Positions 15,152 to 24,247 of a DNA stretch of 33,220 bases are shown piece by piece. The stretch covers positions 1 through 33,220 of the forward strand of contig JBAWWY010000016.1 in assembly GCA_037144355.1 (NCBI GenBank), in the 5' to 3' direction. The translations under genes were made by a program, and so were the position numbers. The DNA is from JBAWWY01 sp037144355 (lineage in GTDB: Bacteria > Bacillota > Clostridia > Peptostreptococcales > Anaerovoracaceae). The notes under the pieces were generated by a model, which was not told where the DNA came from, ran no database searches, and saw nothing but the letters and a program-made list of their open reading frames with translations. How positions within the stretch are numbered: the first letter of the stretch is position 1; each line of letters opens with the position of its first letter.

Positions 15152-16462
15152 CTATTTTAGGGGAGATACCCTTATGGGGCTTCTTATCTCGTGAATGAAG
15201 TCATAACTGGACATTTCAACAGTTGCTTTATTGATTGTTTCCCTAAAGCATTCATGAAGGATATAAACTACAGAAACAAAGCCATCGCTTCTTATTGAGG
15301 ATGACCTCTGAATCACAGAATCAATGCTGATTCCATAATCACCAAAACAGGTAGAGATTCTTCCCAAGACTCCCGGCAAATCCTCCACAATGAAATTCAA
15401 ATAATACATGCTTGATCCTTCACCAATAAAGTTAAAAGTTGGAAGAGAGTGTAAGTCATTATAAGAAGTTTCGTTTATACCATTTGGACATGAATTTACC
15501 AGTATGTCTATAATGTCACCAACAACAGCGCTGCCTGTTGGCATGGCACCGGCACCTTTTCCGTAAACCATCATATCAGAAATGGCATTCCCCTTTATCA
15601 AGAGGGCATTATATTCATTGCTGACCGATGATAGGGGATGTGAGGCTGGAATCAAAGTTGGGCCAACGTGGCATTCAATGTTATTGTCATATTTACGGAT
15701 TGCTGCCAATAATTTGATCTTATAGCCGAATTCCGAAGCATACTCGATATCATCCTTGGAGATATTGTTTATACCCTCTGTTGGAATGACCTGAGGTGAA
15801 ATCTGGAAGTCAAAGCCTTCTCTAGCCAGTATTGAAAGCTTGAAAGCGACGTCAACACCGAGAATGTCTGAACTGGGGTCAGCTTCTGCGAAGCCAAGAG
15901 CCTGGGCATCTGTTAAGGCCTGGGCGTATTCCATATGATTTTCGGTCATTTTAGTAAGGATATAATTGGTTGTTCCATTGATAATACCCGTTATTTCGCT
16001 GAATTCATTTCCAGCCAATGAACTGGATAGAATATTAATTATCGGTATGCCGCCAGCCACGCTAGCTTCATATTTTATTGCCACTCCATTTGCCAAGGCT
16101 AAACTCGTCAACTCTTGCCCATATGTTGCAATAAGGGCTTTATTGGCGGTCACAACACTTTTACCAGATTGCAAGGCTCTTTTGATATATGAATATGCGG
16201 GTTCAAGTCCACCCATAAGTTCAACTAGAATATCAATATCTGGGTCATTGAGTATTTCATCGATATCGCTTGTAATTACATTTCCCGGTAAACTAAACTC
16301 TCTTCTTTTATCAATATTTTTGACAAATACCTTTTTAACATTAATTTCAGTATTGGTTTTTCTAAAAATCTTATCCTTGTTCATATCTAAAATTTTCAGA
16401 GTTCCAGTACCCACATTGCCCATACCAAGCAAAGCTATATGCACTTCATTTATTTTGTTCAT
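15152..16462 (-). CDS. hom: Homoserine dehydrogenase
   Basis: A 436-aa enzyme reducing aspartate semialdehyde to homoserine, the branch point to threonine and methionine. N-terminal Rossmann motif GMGNVGTG; catalytic-domain signatures TGIINGTTNYIL and LGFAEADPSSDILGVDVAFK; and a C-terminal ACT domain (about residues 350-436, PGVLGRISTCFGDYGISID) for allosteric control, usually by threonine. Typical length for the gram-positive ACT-containing form. Start ATG 16462 with GGTGATGG upstream. It is not next to thrB/thrC or an aspartokinase here. Confidence 0.95.
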   Translation of the reverse strand: MNKINEVHIALLGMGNVGTGTLKILDMNKDKIFRKTNTEINVKKVFVKNIDKRREFSLPGNVITSDIDEILNDPDIDILVELMGGLEPAYSYIKRALQSGKSVVTANKALIATYGQELTSLALANGVAIKYEASVAGGIPIINILSSSLAGNEFSEITGIINGTTNYILTKMTENHMEYAQALTDAQALGFAEADPSSDILGVDVAFKLSILAREGFDFQISPQVIPTEGINNISKDDIEYASEFGYKIKLLAAIRKYDNNIECHVGPTLIPASHPLSSVSNEYNALLIKGNAISDMMVYGKGAGAMPTGSAVVGDIIDILVNSCPNGINETSYNDLHSLPTFNFIGEGSSMYYLNFIVEDLPGVLGRISTCFGDYGISIDSVIQRSSSIRSDGFVSVVYILHECFRETINKATVEMSSYDFIHEIRSPIRVSPLK

Positions 16463-16510
16463 TCCATCACCAATCTTATTTTAATAATTTGCATTCAAGC
16501 AATGAAAAAT

Positions 16511-16539
16511 ATTATATATTATTTTAAAAAAATTGTCTT
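16511..16539 (-). promoter_or_regulatory. Sigma-A promoter of hom
   Basis: On the minus strand AAGACA (16539-16534), a 17-bp A/T-rich spacer and a perfect TATAAT (16516-16511). Leader of roughly 40 nt; no room for a T-box or riboswitch. Confidence 0.5.
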
Positions 16540-16562
16540 TATAAAAAGCCAAAAATTTATTA

Positions 16563-16571
16563 TGATATAAT
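16563..16571 (+). promoter_or_regulatory. Extended -10 promoter of trmL
   Basis: TGATATAAT once more, divergent from the hom promoter. Start predicted near 16578, leaving a leader of only about 20 nt before the TTG start at 16598, just enough for the AAAGGAG site. Confidence 0.55.
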
Positions 16572-16597
16572 GATAAATAAAACTAAAGGAGTCAATT

Positions 16598-17065
16598 TTG
16601 ATTAATATTGTTTTGGTAGAACCTGAAATACCGCCAAATACCGGAAATATAGCAAGAAGCTGCGCCGCAACAGGTTCCGCATTGCATTTAATCGAGCCGC
16701 TGGGTTTTAAAATCGACGACTCACAAGTGAAAAGGGCTGGGTTGGATTATTGGAAACACGTGAATTTGACTGTGCATAAAAGTTTGAGCGATTTCTTGGA
16801 ACTTTATAAGGAAGAAAAGCTATTTTTCGCAACAACCAAGGGGAAAATAAGGTATACTGATGTTGATTATGGAGAAGATTGTTTTATTCTTTTCGGGAAA
16901 GAAACAAAAGGACTTCCTGAGGATTTAATCAAGGCAAATCCAGAAACGTCAATTAGAATACCTATGGGAAAAGACAAAGATCTAAGATCATTGAATTTGT
17001 CCAACTCGGTAAATATAGTTTTATATGAAGCCCTTAGACAAATGGACTTCAAGGGACTTTATTAA
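16598..17065 (+). CDS. trmL: tRNA (cytidine(34)-2'-O)-methyltransferase TrmL
   Basis: A 155-aa SPOUT-fold methyltransferase that 2'-O-methylates the wobble base of tRNA-Leu species. Motifs: EPEIPPNTGNIARSC at the N-terminus, LFGKETKGLP (knot) and IPMGKDKDLRSLNLSNSVNIVLYE (SAM-binding knot). Length matches the minimal single-domain TrmL. The start is a TTG, supported by AAAGGAG 6 nt upstream and by the fold beginning at once (INIVLVEPE). First gene of a + strand run with the NptA-like and thioredoxin reductase genes. Confidence 0.93.
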   Translation: MINIVLVEPEIPPNTGNIARSCAATGSALHLIEPLGFKIDDSQVKRAGLDYWKHVNLTVHKSLSDFLELYKEEKLFFATTKGKIRYTDVDYGEDCFILFGKETKGLPEDLIKANPETSIRIPMGKDKDLRSLNLSNSVNIVLYEALRQMDFKGLY

Positions 17066-17105
17066 ATCATAATAATATTTATAAAATCGAAATGGAGAAG
17101 AAGCA

Positions 17106-18734
17106 ATGCTTGAAATTATTTTCATGATTATTGGTGGAATTGGATTACTTATTTATGGAATTGAGTTGATGAAGGATGCTTTGGAAAAAACTACATCCGG
17201 CAAGACTCAAAAACTTTTGGAAACATCTCCTAAGAATACATATATGGGAATTCTCTACGGGGCTCTTGCTACGATGATAAACCAGAAGAGTTCCGCTACT
17301 ACTATAATGGTAGTTGGATTTGTAAATGCGGGGATGATGACCCTGGCGCAGGCAGCAGGAATAATAATGGGAGCCAACATCGGAACGACTGTTACCGCAC
17401 AAATACTAGCTTTCAAGCTGGAAATAATAGCACCGTTTATTGTTGGAGCGGCAGTACTTGTTTGGAGATATACAAATAACAAAAAAATCGAGTATGTTTC
17501 TGAGATATTTTTAGGATTTGGTCTGATGTTTATTGGAATGTACTTCTTGGAAAATGGCATGAGGGTGGTTTCAGAAACTTCAAATTTGAATAATTTTCTA
17601 ATGTCTATAGACACCTCAAATCTGGGCACATACCTTATACTTGCCGCTGTGGGTTTCATATTGACCGCAATTGTGAAAAGCAGCAGCGTTGTGACTGGAA
17701 TATTGATTGCCATGGCGGCTTCAGGAATTTTGAACATATATATGGCAATGCCGCTACTTCTCGGCCTCAATATAGGAAAATGCCTTAGCGCTATTATTTC
17801 AAGCAGTGGTGCAAACAGGACTGCAAAAAGGGCAGCTGCGATGAATATGATATTCAACGTGGTTGGAGCTATATTAGTTATAATATTCTTTAGAGAATTG
17901 ATGCCGGCTATAATATCAAAATTGGCTCCAAACGATCCCGGAAGGCAGATTGCATTTGCCCATAGCTTGTTCAATATTGGGACAACAATTTTATTCCTGC
18001 CTTTTGTCAATGTGCTTGTAAAGGTATCAGACAAGTTTGTATCAAACAAGAAAAAGGACAATATAAATGACACTGAAATGAATCTTGATATCAGACTGTT
18101 TGAAACTCCTGGAATAGCTTTAGCCCAGGCATACAATGAACTTATAGAAATGACCAAGGCATCAATTTCAAACTACAATAGAAGTTTCTACTCGCTTCTT
18201 GATGCGGACGAAAAAGCTGCGAGAAGGGTTTTTAATGAAGAGGAAACTATAAACAAAATGCAAAAGGAACTGGAATCTTACTTGGTTAAACTTTCACAAA
18301 AGAATATTTCCATGGAGCAGCATGAAAAGTTGAACTTGATGCTTGGAATAAGCGGAGATGTGGAAAGAATAAGCGATTTGGCTGAAAACATTTCAGAGCT
18401 TGCTATAAATAAAAGGGAAAACGGTCTAAGCATTAGTGATAATGCCGTTGAAGAGCTAAAAGACCTTCATAATAAAGTTTTCAAATCAGCAGAAGAGATG
18501 ATTTTGGCTTTAAAGAACTATGATACGGACTTGGCAGAGAATATTCTCAAGAGGGAAGAAAATATTAATAATATGGAGCAGGAACTTCGGGGCAAACATA
18601 TTGAGAGATTAAACCAGGGTGTATGTGCTCCAGGATCAGGGATTTTGTTTGTAGATGTCATCAGCAATATTGAAAGAGTTGCCGATCACATTAAGAATAT
18701 TGGTTATTTCATTATTTCTGTCTCAAAGTATTAA
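17106..18734 (+). CDS. Na/Pi cotransporter family protein with PhoU-like C-terminal domain
   Basis: A 542-aa protein. The N-terminal ~320 residues hold the two inverted membrane repeats of the NptA/NaPi-II family; GFVNAGMMTLAQAAGIIMG and GANIGTTVTA are typical. The C-terminal ~200 residues are a PhoU-like helical domain (LGISGDVERISDLAENI; ISNIERVADHIKNI). The family normally imports phosphate with Na+. Odd point: the paired QSSS substrate/ion motifs are changed, to Q60-K61-S62-S63 in repeat 1 and K191-S192-S193-S194 in repeat 2, each gaining a lysine. The second GTNIGTT-like motif is also weak (LNIGKC). Coupling or substrate may therefore differ. ATG 17106 has GGAG upstream; it is 40 nt after trmL, likely co-transcribed. 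Confidence 0.88.
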   Translation: MLEIIFMIIGGIGLLIYGIELMKDALEKTTSGKTQKLLETSPKNTYMGILYGALATMINQKSSATTIMVVGFVNAGMMTLAQAAGIIMGANIGTTVTAQILAFKLEIIAPFIVGAAVLVWRYTNNKKIEYVSEIFLGFGLMFIGMYFLENGMRVVSETSNLNNFLMSIDTSNLGTYLILAAVGFILTAIVKSSSVVTGILIAMAASGILNIYMAMPLLLGLNIGKCLSAIISSSGANRTAKRAAAMNMIFNVVGAILVIIFFRELMPAIISKLAPNDPGRQIAFAHSLFNIGTTILFLPFVNVLVKVSDKFVSNKKKDNINDTEMNLDIRLFETPGIALAQAYNELIEMTKASISNYNRSFYSLLDADEKAARRVFNEEETINKMQKELESYLVKLSQKNISMEQHEKLNLMLGISGDVERISDLAENISELAINKRENGLSISDNAVEELKDLHNKVFKSAEEMILALKNYDTDLAENILKREENINNMEQELRGKHIERLNQGVCAPGSGILFVDVISNIERVADHIKNIGYFIISVSKY

Positions 18735-18763
18735 CAGCGGCAGTATCTAATTCGAGGTGTAAA

Positions 18764-19702
18764 ATGAGTGGAATTTATGATGTCATTATAATTGGAGGAG
18801 GTCCAGCCGGGCTTTCAGCAGCATTATACGCAGGCAGAGCGAGATTAAAAACATTGCTCGTTGAAAAAGGCAATATCGGTGGCTTGATAACAATCACAAA
18901 CGATATTGAAAACTATCCAGGCTCCATCAAGGGAGATTCTGGAAACACACTTACTGAGAGAATGCGGGAGCAGGCGATTTCCTTTGGATGTGAAATCGTT
19001 ATAGATGAAATAGAATCTGTTGATGTTTCCAAAGAAATTAAACTCTTAATTGGAGGTAAAGATCGATATGAAGGAAAATCGGTTATAATAGCCAGCGGCG
19101 GAACTCCAAGGTTATTGGGCTGCATGGGAGAACAGGAGCATATTGGAATGGGAGTTTCATATTGCGCCACATGCGATGGACCTTTATTTGGCGGTCTGGA
19201 AGTTTATGTGATAGGCGGAGGAAGTTCAGCTATTGAAGAGGCGATTTTCCTCACAAGATATGCACGTAAGGTAACCATTATTCATAGAAGGAAAGAATTT
19301 AGAGCCGAAAAGATTCTGATGGATAAAGCTTTGAAAAATCCAAAAATCCATTTTCTCCTTGATACAGTTGTTCGAGAAATCAAAGGAGATGGACCTACTA
19401 ACGAATTAATTCTTAGGAATACAGAAACTGGAGAAATTATCAGCGTTCATGCAGATGAGAATGATGGTTATTTTGGCGTTTTTATCTTCACCGGATATAC
19501 CCCAGCTTCAAAACTTTGGGATGGAATATTATCGTTGACCTCTGAAAAATATATTATTACAAATAATGAAATGGAAACTAGCATAAAGGGAATCTATGCT
19601 GCTGGCGATGTTGTGGAAAAAGTTTTAAGGCAAGTTGTGACGGCAGCTTCCGACGGAGTAATTGCCGCTTTTTCAGCTTCGAAATACATAGATGAAAAGT
19701 GA
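18764..19702 (+). CDS. trxB: Thioredoxin reductase (NADPH-type, TrxB-like)
   Basis: A 312-aa flavoenzyme. FAD-binding GGGPAGLSAA at the N-terminus; redox-active C134-A-T-C137; NADPH-binding GGGSSAIEEA followed by HRRKEFRA, whose arginines mark NADPH specificity; and the C-terminal FAD motif GIYAAGDV. It reduces thioredoxin or a similar small redox partner. No thioredoxin gene is adjacent. SD-like GAGGTG precedes ATG 18764; 29 nt after the NptA-like gene, so probably the same transcript. The clostridial ferredoxin-dependent variant is unlikely because the NADPH motifs are intact. Confidence 0.92.
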   Translation: MSGIYDVIIIGGGPAGLSAALYAGRARLKTLLVEKGNIGGLITITNDIENYPGSIKGDSGNTLTERMREQAISFGCEIVIDEIESVDVSKEIKLLIGGKDRYEGKSVIIASGGTPRLLGCMGEQEHIGMGVSYCATCDGPLFGGLEVYVIGGGSSAIEEAIFLTRYARKVTIIHRRKEFRAEKILMDKALKNPKIHFLLDTVVREIKGDGPTNELILRNTETGEIISVHADENDGYFGVFIFTGYTPASKLWDGILSLTSEKYIITNNEMETSIKGIYAAGDVVEKVLRQVVTAASDGVIAAFSASKYIDEK

Positions 19703-19739
19703 GAAAATTGAGAAAATTATAAAACGCAGATTTCTTTGC

Positions 19740-19745
19740 TATAAT
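19740..19745 (+). promoter_or_regulatory. Possible -10 element before rpoN
   Basis: A perfect TATAAT, 55 nt before the rpoN start, but the hexamer 17 bp upstream (TTATAA) is a poor -35. It may support separate rpoN transcription in addition to read-through from trxB. Confidence 0.3.
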
Positions 19746-19799
19746 AATGTGGAACCGATTATTTTGTTGTAAGTCATTTTCTAGAAAGGTGGTGATATT

Positions 19800-21230
19800 T
19801 TGAAAGTTGGATACGAATTGAATCTGTCTCAAATGCAAAAACTTGTCATGACTCCGGAGTTGATACAGGCCATACAGATATTGCAATTCAATACCCAGGA
19901 GCTGGAGAGTTTTGTCCAAGAGCAGCTGTTGACCAATCCGATTTTGGAAATATCTCCCTCAAGTCAGCCAGAAGCAGAGAAATCCGATCCTGATTCGGAA
20001 AAGGCCGATTCTCCCAGTGAGATAAAAAGTGAAAACAGCGAAAATGATAGCTTTGACTGGTCGGAGCATTTTAAAGAGTACGACGATATCAGTTATAAGC
20101 AGGAAAGTTATTCACAAAGGGAACATTCCGACTATACCTATGAGCAATTTGCAACTTCCAGTATAACTTTGGTAGAGCACCTCTTATTTCAGCTCCAATT
20201 CGCGCCAATAAGGAAAAACCATAAATTTATTGGAAGATATATTATCGAAGCCTTGGATCAAAATGGATATTTAACCATATCCATTGAAGAAATTTCAAAA
20301 AAGCTTGATGTTTCCATTTCCAATGTGGAAAATGTACTAAAAGCTATTCAGGACTTTGAACCATCTGGCGTAGGTGCTAGAGATCTTCAAGAATGTCTTA
20401 AGATTCAACTTAAGAACATGGAGCTTGATAATGATCTTATTTTTAATATCATCGATAATCATCTTCAGGATATAGCAGAAAATAGGCTTTCCAATATCGC
20501 CAAGGACTTGAATATAACAGCAAAAGAAGTTCAGGAAATACGGGATATTATCAAATCGCTGGAACCCAAGCCAGGAAGGGAATTTGGCGACCCAAATGAA
20601 ACCAGGTATATTGTTCCAGATGTAACTGTGGAAAAGAGTGAAGGCAAATATGTGGTTTCAGTAAATGAAGCGACGGCACCGAAATTATTTGTTAGTAGTT
20701 ATTACAAGAAAATGCTTACGGAATCCGATAAGGAATCAACAATTTCGAAATTTCTTTCAGGAAGATTAAACTCAGCATTATGGCTAATAAAGAGCATAGA
20801 ACAAAGAAGACAAACTATATTCAATGTTGTAACAGCCGTAGTAAAATATCAGGAACGATTCTTTGAAGAAGGCCCAAAGCATTTGAAAACTCTTACTTTG
20901 AAACAGATAGCAGATGAAGTCGGAATACATGAATCAACTGTCAGCAGAGCAATAAATGGCAAATACCTCCAATGTCCAAGAGGTATATACGAAATAAAAT
21001 ACTTCTTCACAAGCGGAGTAAGCGGAGGCCAAGGTGAAGGGATATCATCAGAAAGCATTAAAACATTTATTAAGGAAATAGTGGATGTGGAAAACCCATC
21101 ATCACCATCAAGCGATCAAACCATAGCAGAACTCCTCAATGAAAGGGGCATCGATATTTCAAGAAGGACAGTAGCAAAATATAGGGATGATATGAATTTG
21201 CCATCATCTTCGAAACGAAAAAGATATTAA
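19800..21230 (+). CDS. rpoN: RNA polymerase sigma-54 factor
   Basis: A 476-aa sigma-54. The N-terminal activator-interacting region is Gln/Leu-rich (LSQMQKLVMTPELIQAIQILQ), then an acidic variable region (about residues 55-100), the core-binding domain (FEPSGVGARDLQECL), a helix-turn-helix (IHESTVSRAINGKYLQCPRG) and the RpoN box near the end (SRRTVAKYRDDMNLPSSSKR). It directs -24/-12 promoters that need an AAA+ activator; no such activator is in the window and I found no convincing -24/-12 promoter. Start is TTG, with AAAGGTGGTGA just upstream. Its stop is 57 nt before gap; a candidate gap promoter lies in that gap. Confidence 0.95.
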   Translation: MKVGYELNLSQMQKLVMTPELIQAIQILQFNTQELESFVQEQLLTNPILEISPSSQPEAEKSDPDSEKADSPSEIKSENSENDSFDWSEHFKEYDDISYKQESYSQREHSDYTYEQFATSSITLVEHLLFQLQFAPIRKNHKFIGRYIIEALDQNGYLTISIEEISKKLDVSISNVENVLKAIQDFEPSGVGARDLQECLKIQLKNMELDNDLIFNIIDNHLQDIAENRLSNIAKDLNITAKEVQEIRDIIKSLEPKPGREFGDPNETRYIVPDVTVEKSEGKYVVSVNEATAPKLFVSSYYKKMLTESDKESTISKFLSGRLNSALWLIKSIEQRRQTIFNVVTAVVKYQERFFEEGPKHLKTLTLKQIADEVGIHESTVSRAINGKYLQCPRGIYEIKYFFTSGVSGGQGEGISSESIKTFIKEIVDVENPSSPSSDQTIAELLNERGIDISRRTVAKYRDDMNLPSSSKRKRY

Positions 21231-21235
21231 TAGTA

Positions 21236-21264
21236 TTGAAGTAAAGTCAATTATTGGTTATTAT
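21236..21264 (+). promoter_or_regulatory. Candidate sigma-A promoter of the gap operon
   Basis: TTGAAG (21236-21241), 17-bp spacer, TATTAT (21259-21264), beginning 6 nt after the rpoN stop. No terminator separates rpoN from gap, so read-through is also possible. No CggR-type operator was recognised. Confidence 0.5.
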
Positions 21265-21287
21265 TTAAAACATTTGGAGGAAATATT

Positions 21288-22298
21288 ATGAAAACAAAAG
21301 TTGGAATTAATGGATTTGGTAGAATCGGTCGAAACGCATTCAAGGCCGCTTATGAAAAAAATGCTGATTTTGATATCGTTGCAATTAATGATGTCACAAG
21401 CCCTGCGACACTTGCACATTTACTTAAATATGACAGTATCTTCGGAAAATTCTGTGGAGAAATATCATCAACTGATAATTCAATTATTGTCAATGGCAAA
21501 GAAATTCAAATTTTAGCTATAAGGAATCCGGAAGAAATTCCATGGGGGAAATTGGGTGTTGAACTTGTATTGGAGTCGACTGGACTTTTTACAAATAAGA
21601 AAGATGCTGCAAAACACATAACTGCCGGAGCCAAGAAAGTAGTAATTTCCGCACCAGCGTCAGACGAAGACATAACAATTGTCATGGGTGTAAATGAAGA
21701 CAAATATCAAAAGGAAATACATAATGTAATTTCCAACGCATCATGCACAACGAACTGTATCGCACCTGTTGCAAAGATCATTGATAGAGAGTTCGGAATA
21801 ATAAAAGGGTTGATGACGACAATACACTCTTACACAAATGATCAAAAAATACTTGACCTGCCACACAGCGACCTTAGAAGAGCAAGAGCAGCCGGGCTTT
21901 CAATGATACCCACAACTACGGGAGCTGCCAAGGCAGTAGCTTTGGTTTTACCAGAATTGAAGGGTAAACTCAACGGAATGGCAATAAGAATACCAACCCC
22001 TGCTGTTTCAGTAGTGGATTTGGTTTGCGATCTTAAAAAGGAAGTTACAGCAAAAGACATAAATGACGTGTTGATCAAGGCGGCCCAAGGAGAATTAAAA
22101 GGTATCTTGGAAGTAACTGATGAACCATTGGTATCTATCGACTTCAAAGGGAACCAAAGTTCATCAATAATTGATTTATTATCCACCATGGTAATCGAAG
22201 GCAACATGGTTAAAATAATCGCATGGTACGATAATGAATGGGGCTATTCAAATAGAGTAGTGGATTTGATGGAATTTATAATTAAGAAAGGCTTTTAA
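21288..22298 (+). CDS. gap: Glyceraldehyde-3-phosphate dehydrogenase, phosphorylating
   Basis: A 336-aa glycolytic enzyme converting glyceraldehyde 3-phosphate, NAD+ and phosphate to 1,3-bisphosphoglycerate. N-terminal GINGFGRIGR binds the dinucleotide; Asp in AINDVTSP after strand 2 favours NAD+ over NADP+. The catalytic C153 is in SNASCTTNC, and WYDNEWGYSNRV near the end is the standard C-terminal signature. GGAGG 7 nt before ATG. First gene of gap-pgk-tpiA-eno-secG, all close or overlapping. Confidence 0.97.
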   Translation: MKTKVGINGFGRIGRNAFKAAYEKNADFDIVAINDVTSPATLAHLLKYDSIFGKFCGEISSTDNSIIVNGKEIQILAIRNPEEIPWGKLGVELVLESTGLFTNKKDAAKHITAGAKKVVISAPASDEDITIVMGVNEDKYQKEIHNVISNASCTTNCIAPVAKIIDREFGIIKGLMTTIHSYTNDQKILDLPHSDLRRARAAGLSMIPTTTGAAKAVALVLPELKGKLNGMAIRIPTPAVSVVDLVCDLKKEVTAKDINDVLIKAAQGELKGILEVTDEPLVSIDFKGNQSSSIIDLLSTMVIEGNMVKIIAWYDNEWGYSNRVVDLMEFIIKKGF

Positions 22299-22303
22299 TT
22301 GAT

Positions 22304-23491
22304 ATGAAAAAAACAATTAAAGACATTGATGTAAAAGGGAAGCGGGTAATCGTAAGATGTGATTTCAACGTGCCATTGGATACGGCTGGAGAAATCTCTG
22401 ACTATATAAGGATTACAAGTGCTATCCCGACTATTAAATATTTAATTGAACATAAGGCTAAGGTAATATTGATTTCTCATCTTGGCAGACCAGATGGCCT
22501 TCCCAATATGGAGTTCACTTTAAAGCCAGTCGCAGAGGAACTTGCCAAACTTCTGGATATGAATATCGATTTTGTAAGTTCTCCCAGAGTTGTGGATGAT
22601 AATGTCAGATCAGCAGTTGCTAAAATGGAAGAAGGACAAGTTATTCTTCTGGAAAATGTCAGATTTAGAAAAGAAGAAACCGAAGATGATCCGGAATTTT
22701 CAAAAGAACTTGCAAGTCTTGGTGATATATTTGTGGAGGATGCATTTGGAGCCGCACATCGGGCCCATGCCTCAATATATGGCATAGCAAAATATTTACC
22801 CGGAGTTTCAGGATTTCTTCTTGAGAGAGAAGTAAAATTCCTTGGAAATGCTGTTGACAATCCATTGAGACCTTTTTTGGCAATAATGGGTGGAGCTAAA
22901 ATAGGAGATAAGATTTTAGTTATAGAAAGACTACTTGATTTAGTGGACTCATTGATTATCGGTGGTGGAATGGCATATACATTTATCAAGGCAACAGGTC
23001 ACGAAATAGGCAAATCCCTTGTTGAAGAGGATAAATTGGATCTGGCATTAAGGCTCATACAAAAGGCTAAAGATAAAAATGTGAAACTGCTTTTACCAAT
23101 AGATGTAATTGCTGCAAGAGAATTCAGCAATGTGGTTGATTTTACCAGCGTTGACGCGGATAAAATACCAAAAGACATGATGGGGCTCGATATAGGCAAA
23201 GGGTCAATAAAACTGTTTGTTGAAGAAATAGAGAAATCAGAGACTATTTTATGGAATGGCCCAATGGGAGTATTCGAAATGTCTAATTTTGCAGAAGGAA
23301 CATTTAAGATTGCCCAAGCAATGTCTGTTTCAAAAGGAATAACAATAATCGGCGGAGGAGACAGTGCTGCTGCGGTTCTCCAATTTGGCTTATCAGATAA
23401 AATGACACATATCTCCACCGGTGGCGGAGCTTCATTGGAGTTTATCGGGGGCAAGGAGTTGCCAGGGATTTCCATATTGGAGGATAAATAA
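22304..23491 (+). CDS. pgk: Phosphoglycerate kinase
   Basis: A 395-aa monomeric kinase transferring phosphate from 1,3-bisphosphoglycerate to ADP. Signature RCDFNVPLD near the N-terminus, HLGRPDG, the hinge region around GGAKIGDK, and the nucleotide-loop GGGDSAAA near the end. Normal length for a bacterial PGK, not a PGK-TPI fusion. It starts 5 nt after gap with only a weak AAAGG upstream, so translation is probably coupled. Its TAA shares a base with the tpiA ATG. Confidence 0.97.
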   Translation: MKKTIKDIDVKGKRVIVRCDFNVPLDTAGEISDYIRITSAIPTIKYLIEHKAKVILISHLGRPDGLPNMEFTLKPVAEELAKLLDMNIDFVSSPRVVDDNVRSAVAKMEEGQVILLENVRFRKEETEDDPEFSKELASLGDIFVEDAFGAAHRAHASIYGIAKYLPGVSGFLLEREVKFLGNAVDNPLRPFLAIMGGAKIGDKILVIERLLDLVDSLIIGGGMAYTFIKATGHEIGKSLVEEDKLDLALRLIQKAKDKNVKLLLPIDVIAAREFSNVVDFTSVDADKIPKDMMGLDIGKGSIKLFVEEIEKSETILWNGPMGVFEMSNFAEGTFKIAQAMSVSKGITIIGGGDSAAAVLQFGLSDKMTHISTGGGASLEFIGGKELPGISILEDK

Positions 23492-24243
23492 TGAGAAAAA
23501 AGCTAATTGCAGGAAACTGGAAAATGTTCAAGACAGTTGAGGAGGCAAAAAGTTTTGCATTGGAATTTAAGGATTTGAAATTGGACAAGGACATAGAAAT
23601 TGTGATATGCCCAACTTTCATTTCAATCCAAAAGCTTGTTGAAGAATTTAAGGGAACTAACATCAAAATCGGTGCTCAAAACATGCATTATGAAAATTCT
23701 GGAGCCTTTACCGGGGAAATATCTGCTGACATGCTCTCTGAACTCGGGGTGGAATATTGCATAATTGGACATTCTGAGAGAAGGCAATATTTTAATGAGA
23801 CCGATGAAACAGTAAACTTGAAACTAATAAAATCACTAGAAAAGAATATAATTCCAATAGTTTGTGTTGGTGAGAACTTGGAACAAAGAGAAAGTGGCCA
23901 AGCTGAAGTAATTGTCGAAGCACAAATAGTAAAAGGTTTAATTGAAATTGCAGAAAAGAAACTTGAAGGAATAATAATAGCTTATGAACCAATCTGGGCA
24001 ATTGGAACTGGTGTAACTGCAACAAATGAGCAGGCTAATGAAATGATTGGATTTATAAGAAAAACTATTTCGAAATATTACAGCCAGGACGCTTGTGAAG
24101 TTGTTAAAATATTATATGGTGGCAGTGTGAAACCAGAAAACGCAAAAGAACTTATGAATATGAGTGAGATAGACGGGGCGTTGGTTGGTGGAGCAAGTTT
24201 GAAACCATTGGAGTTTAGCAAGATTATTAATTTTAGGGGGTAA
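23491..24243 (+). CDS. tpiA: Triosephosphate isomerase
   Basis: A 250-aa TIM barrel interconverting dihydroxyacetone phosphate and glyceraldehyde 3-phosphate. Catalytic residues are all present: K11 (GNWKMFK), H94 (IIGHSERR) and E166 (AYEPIWAIGTG, flexible loop). Phosphate-binding YGGSV and GALVGGASL near the end. GGAGG lies inside the pgk end; TAATG overlap with pgk. Only 4 nt separate it from eno; the phosphoglycerate mutase gene often found between them is absent. Confidence 0.97.
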   Translation: MRKKLIAGNWKMFKTVEEAKSFALEFKDLKLDKDIEIVICPTFISIQKLVEEFKGTNIKIGAQNMHYENSGAFTGEISADMLSELGVEYCIIGHSERRQYFNETDETVNLKLIKSLEKNIIPIVCVGENLEQRESGQAEVIVEAQIVKGLIEIAEKKLEGIIIAYEPIWAIGTGVTATNEQANEMIGFIRKTISKYYSQDACEVVKILYGGSVKPENAKELMNMSEIDGALVGGASLKPLEFSKIINFRG

Positions 24244-24247
24244 CGCA

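Noticed and set aside
17255..18157. Minus-strand frame of 300 codons inside the NptA-like gene
   Set aside because: Antisense shadow; hydrophobic only because the opposite strand codes for membrane helices.
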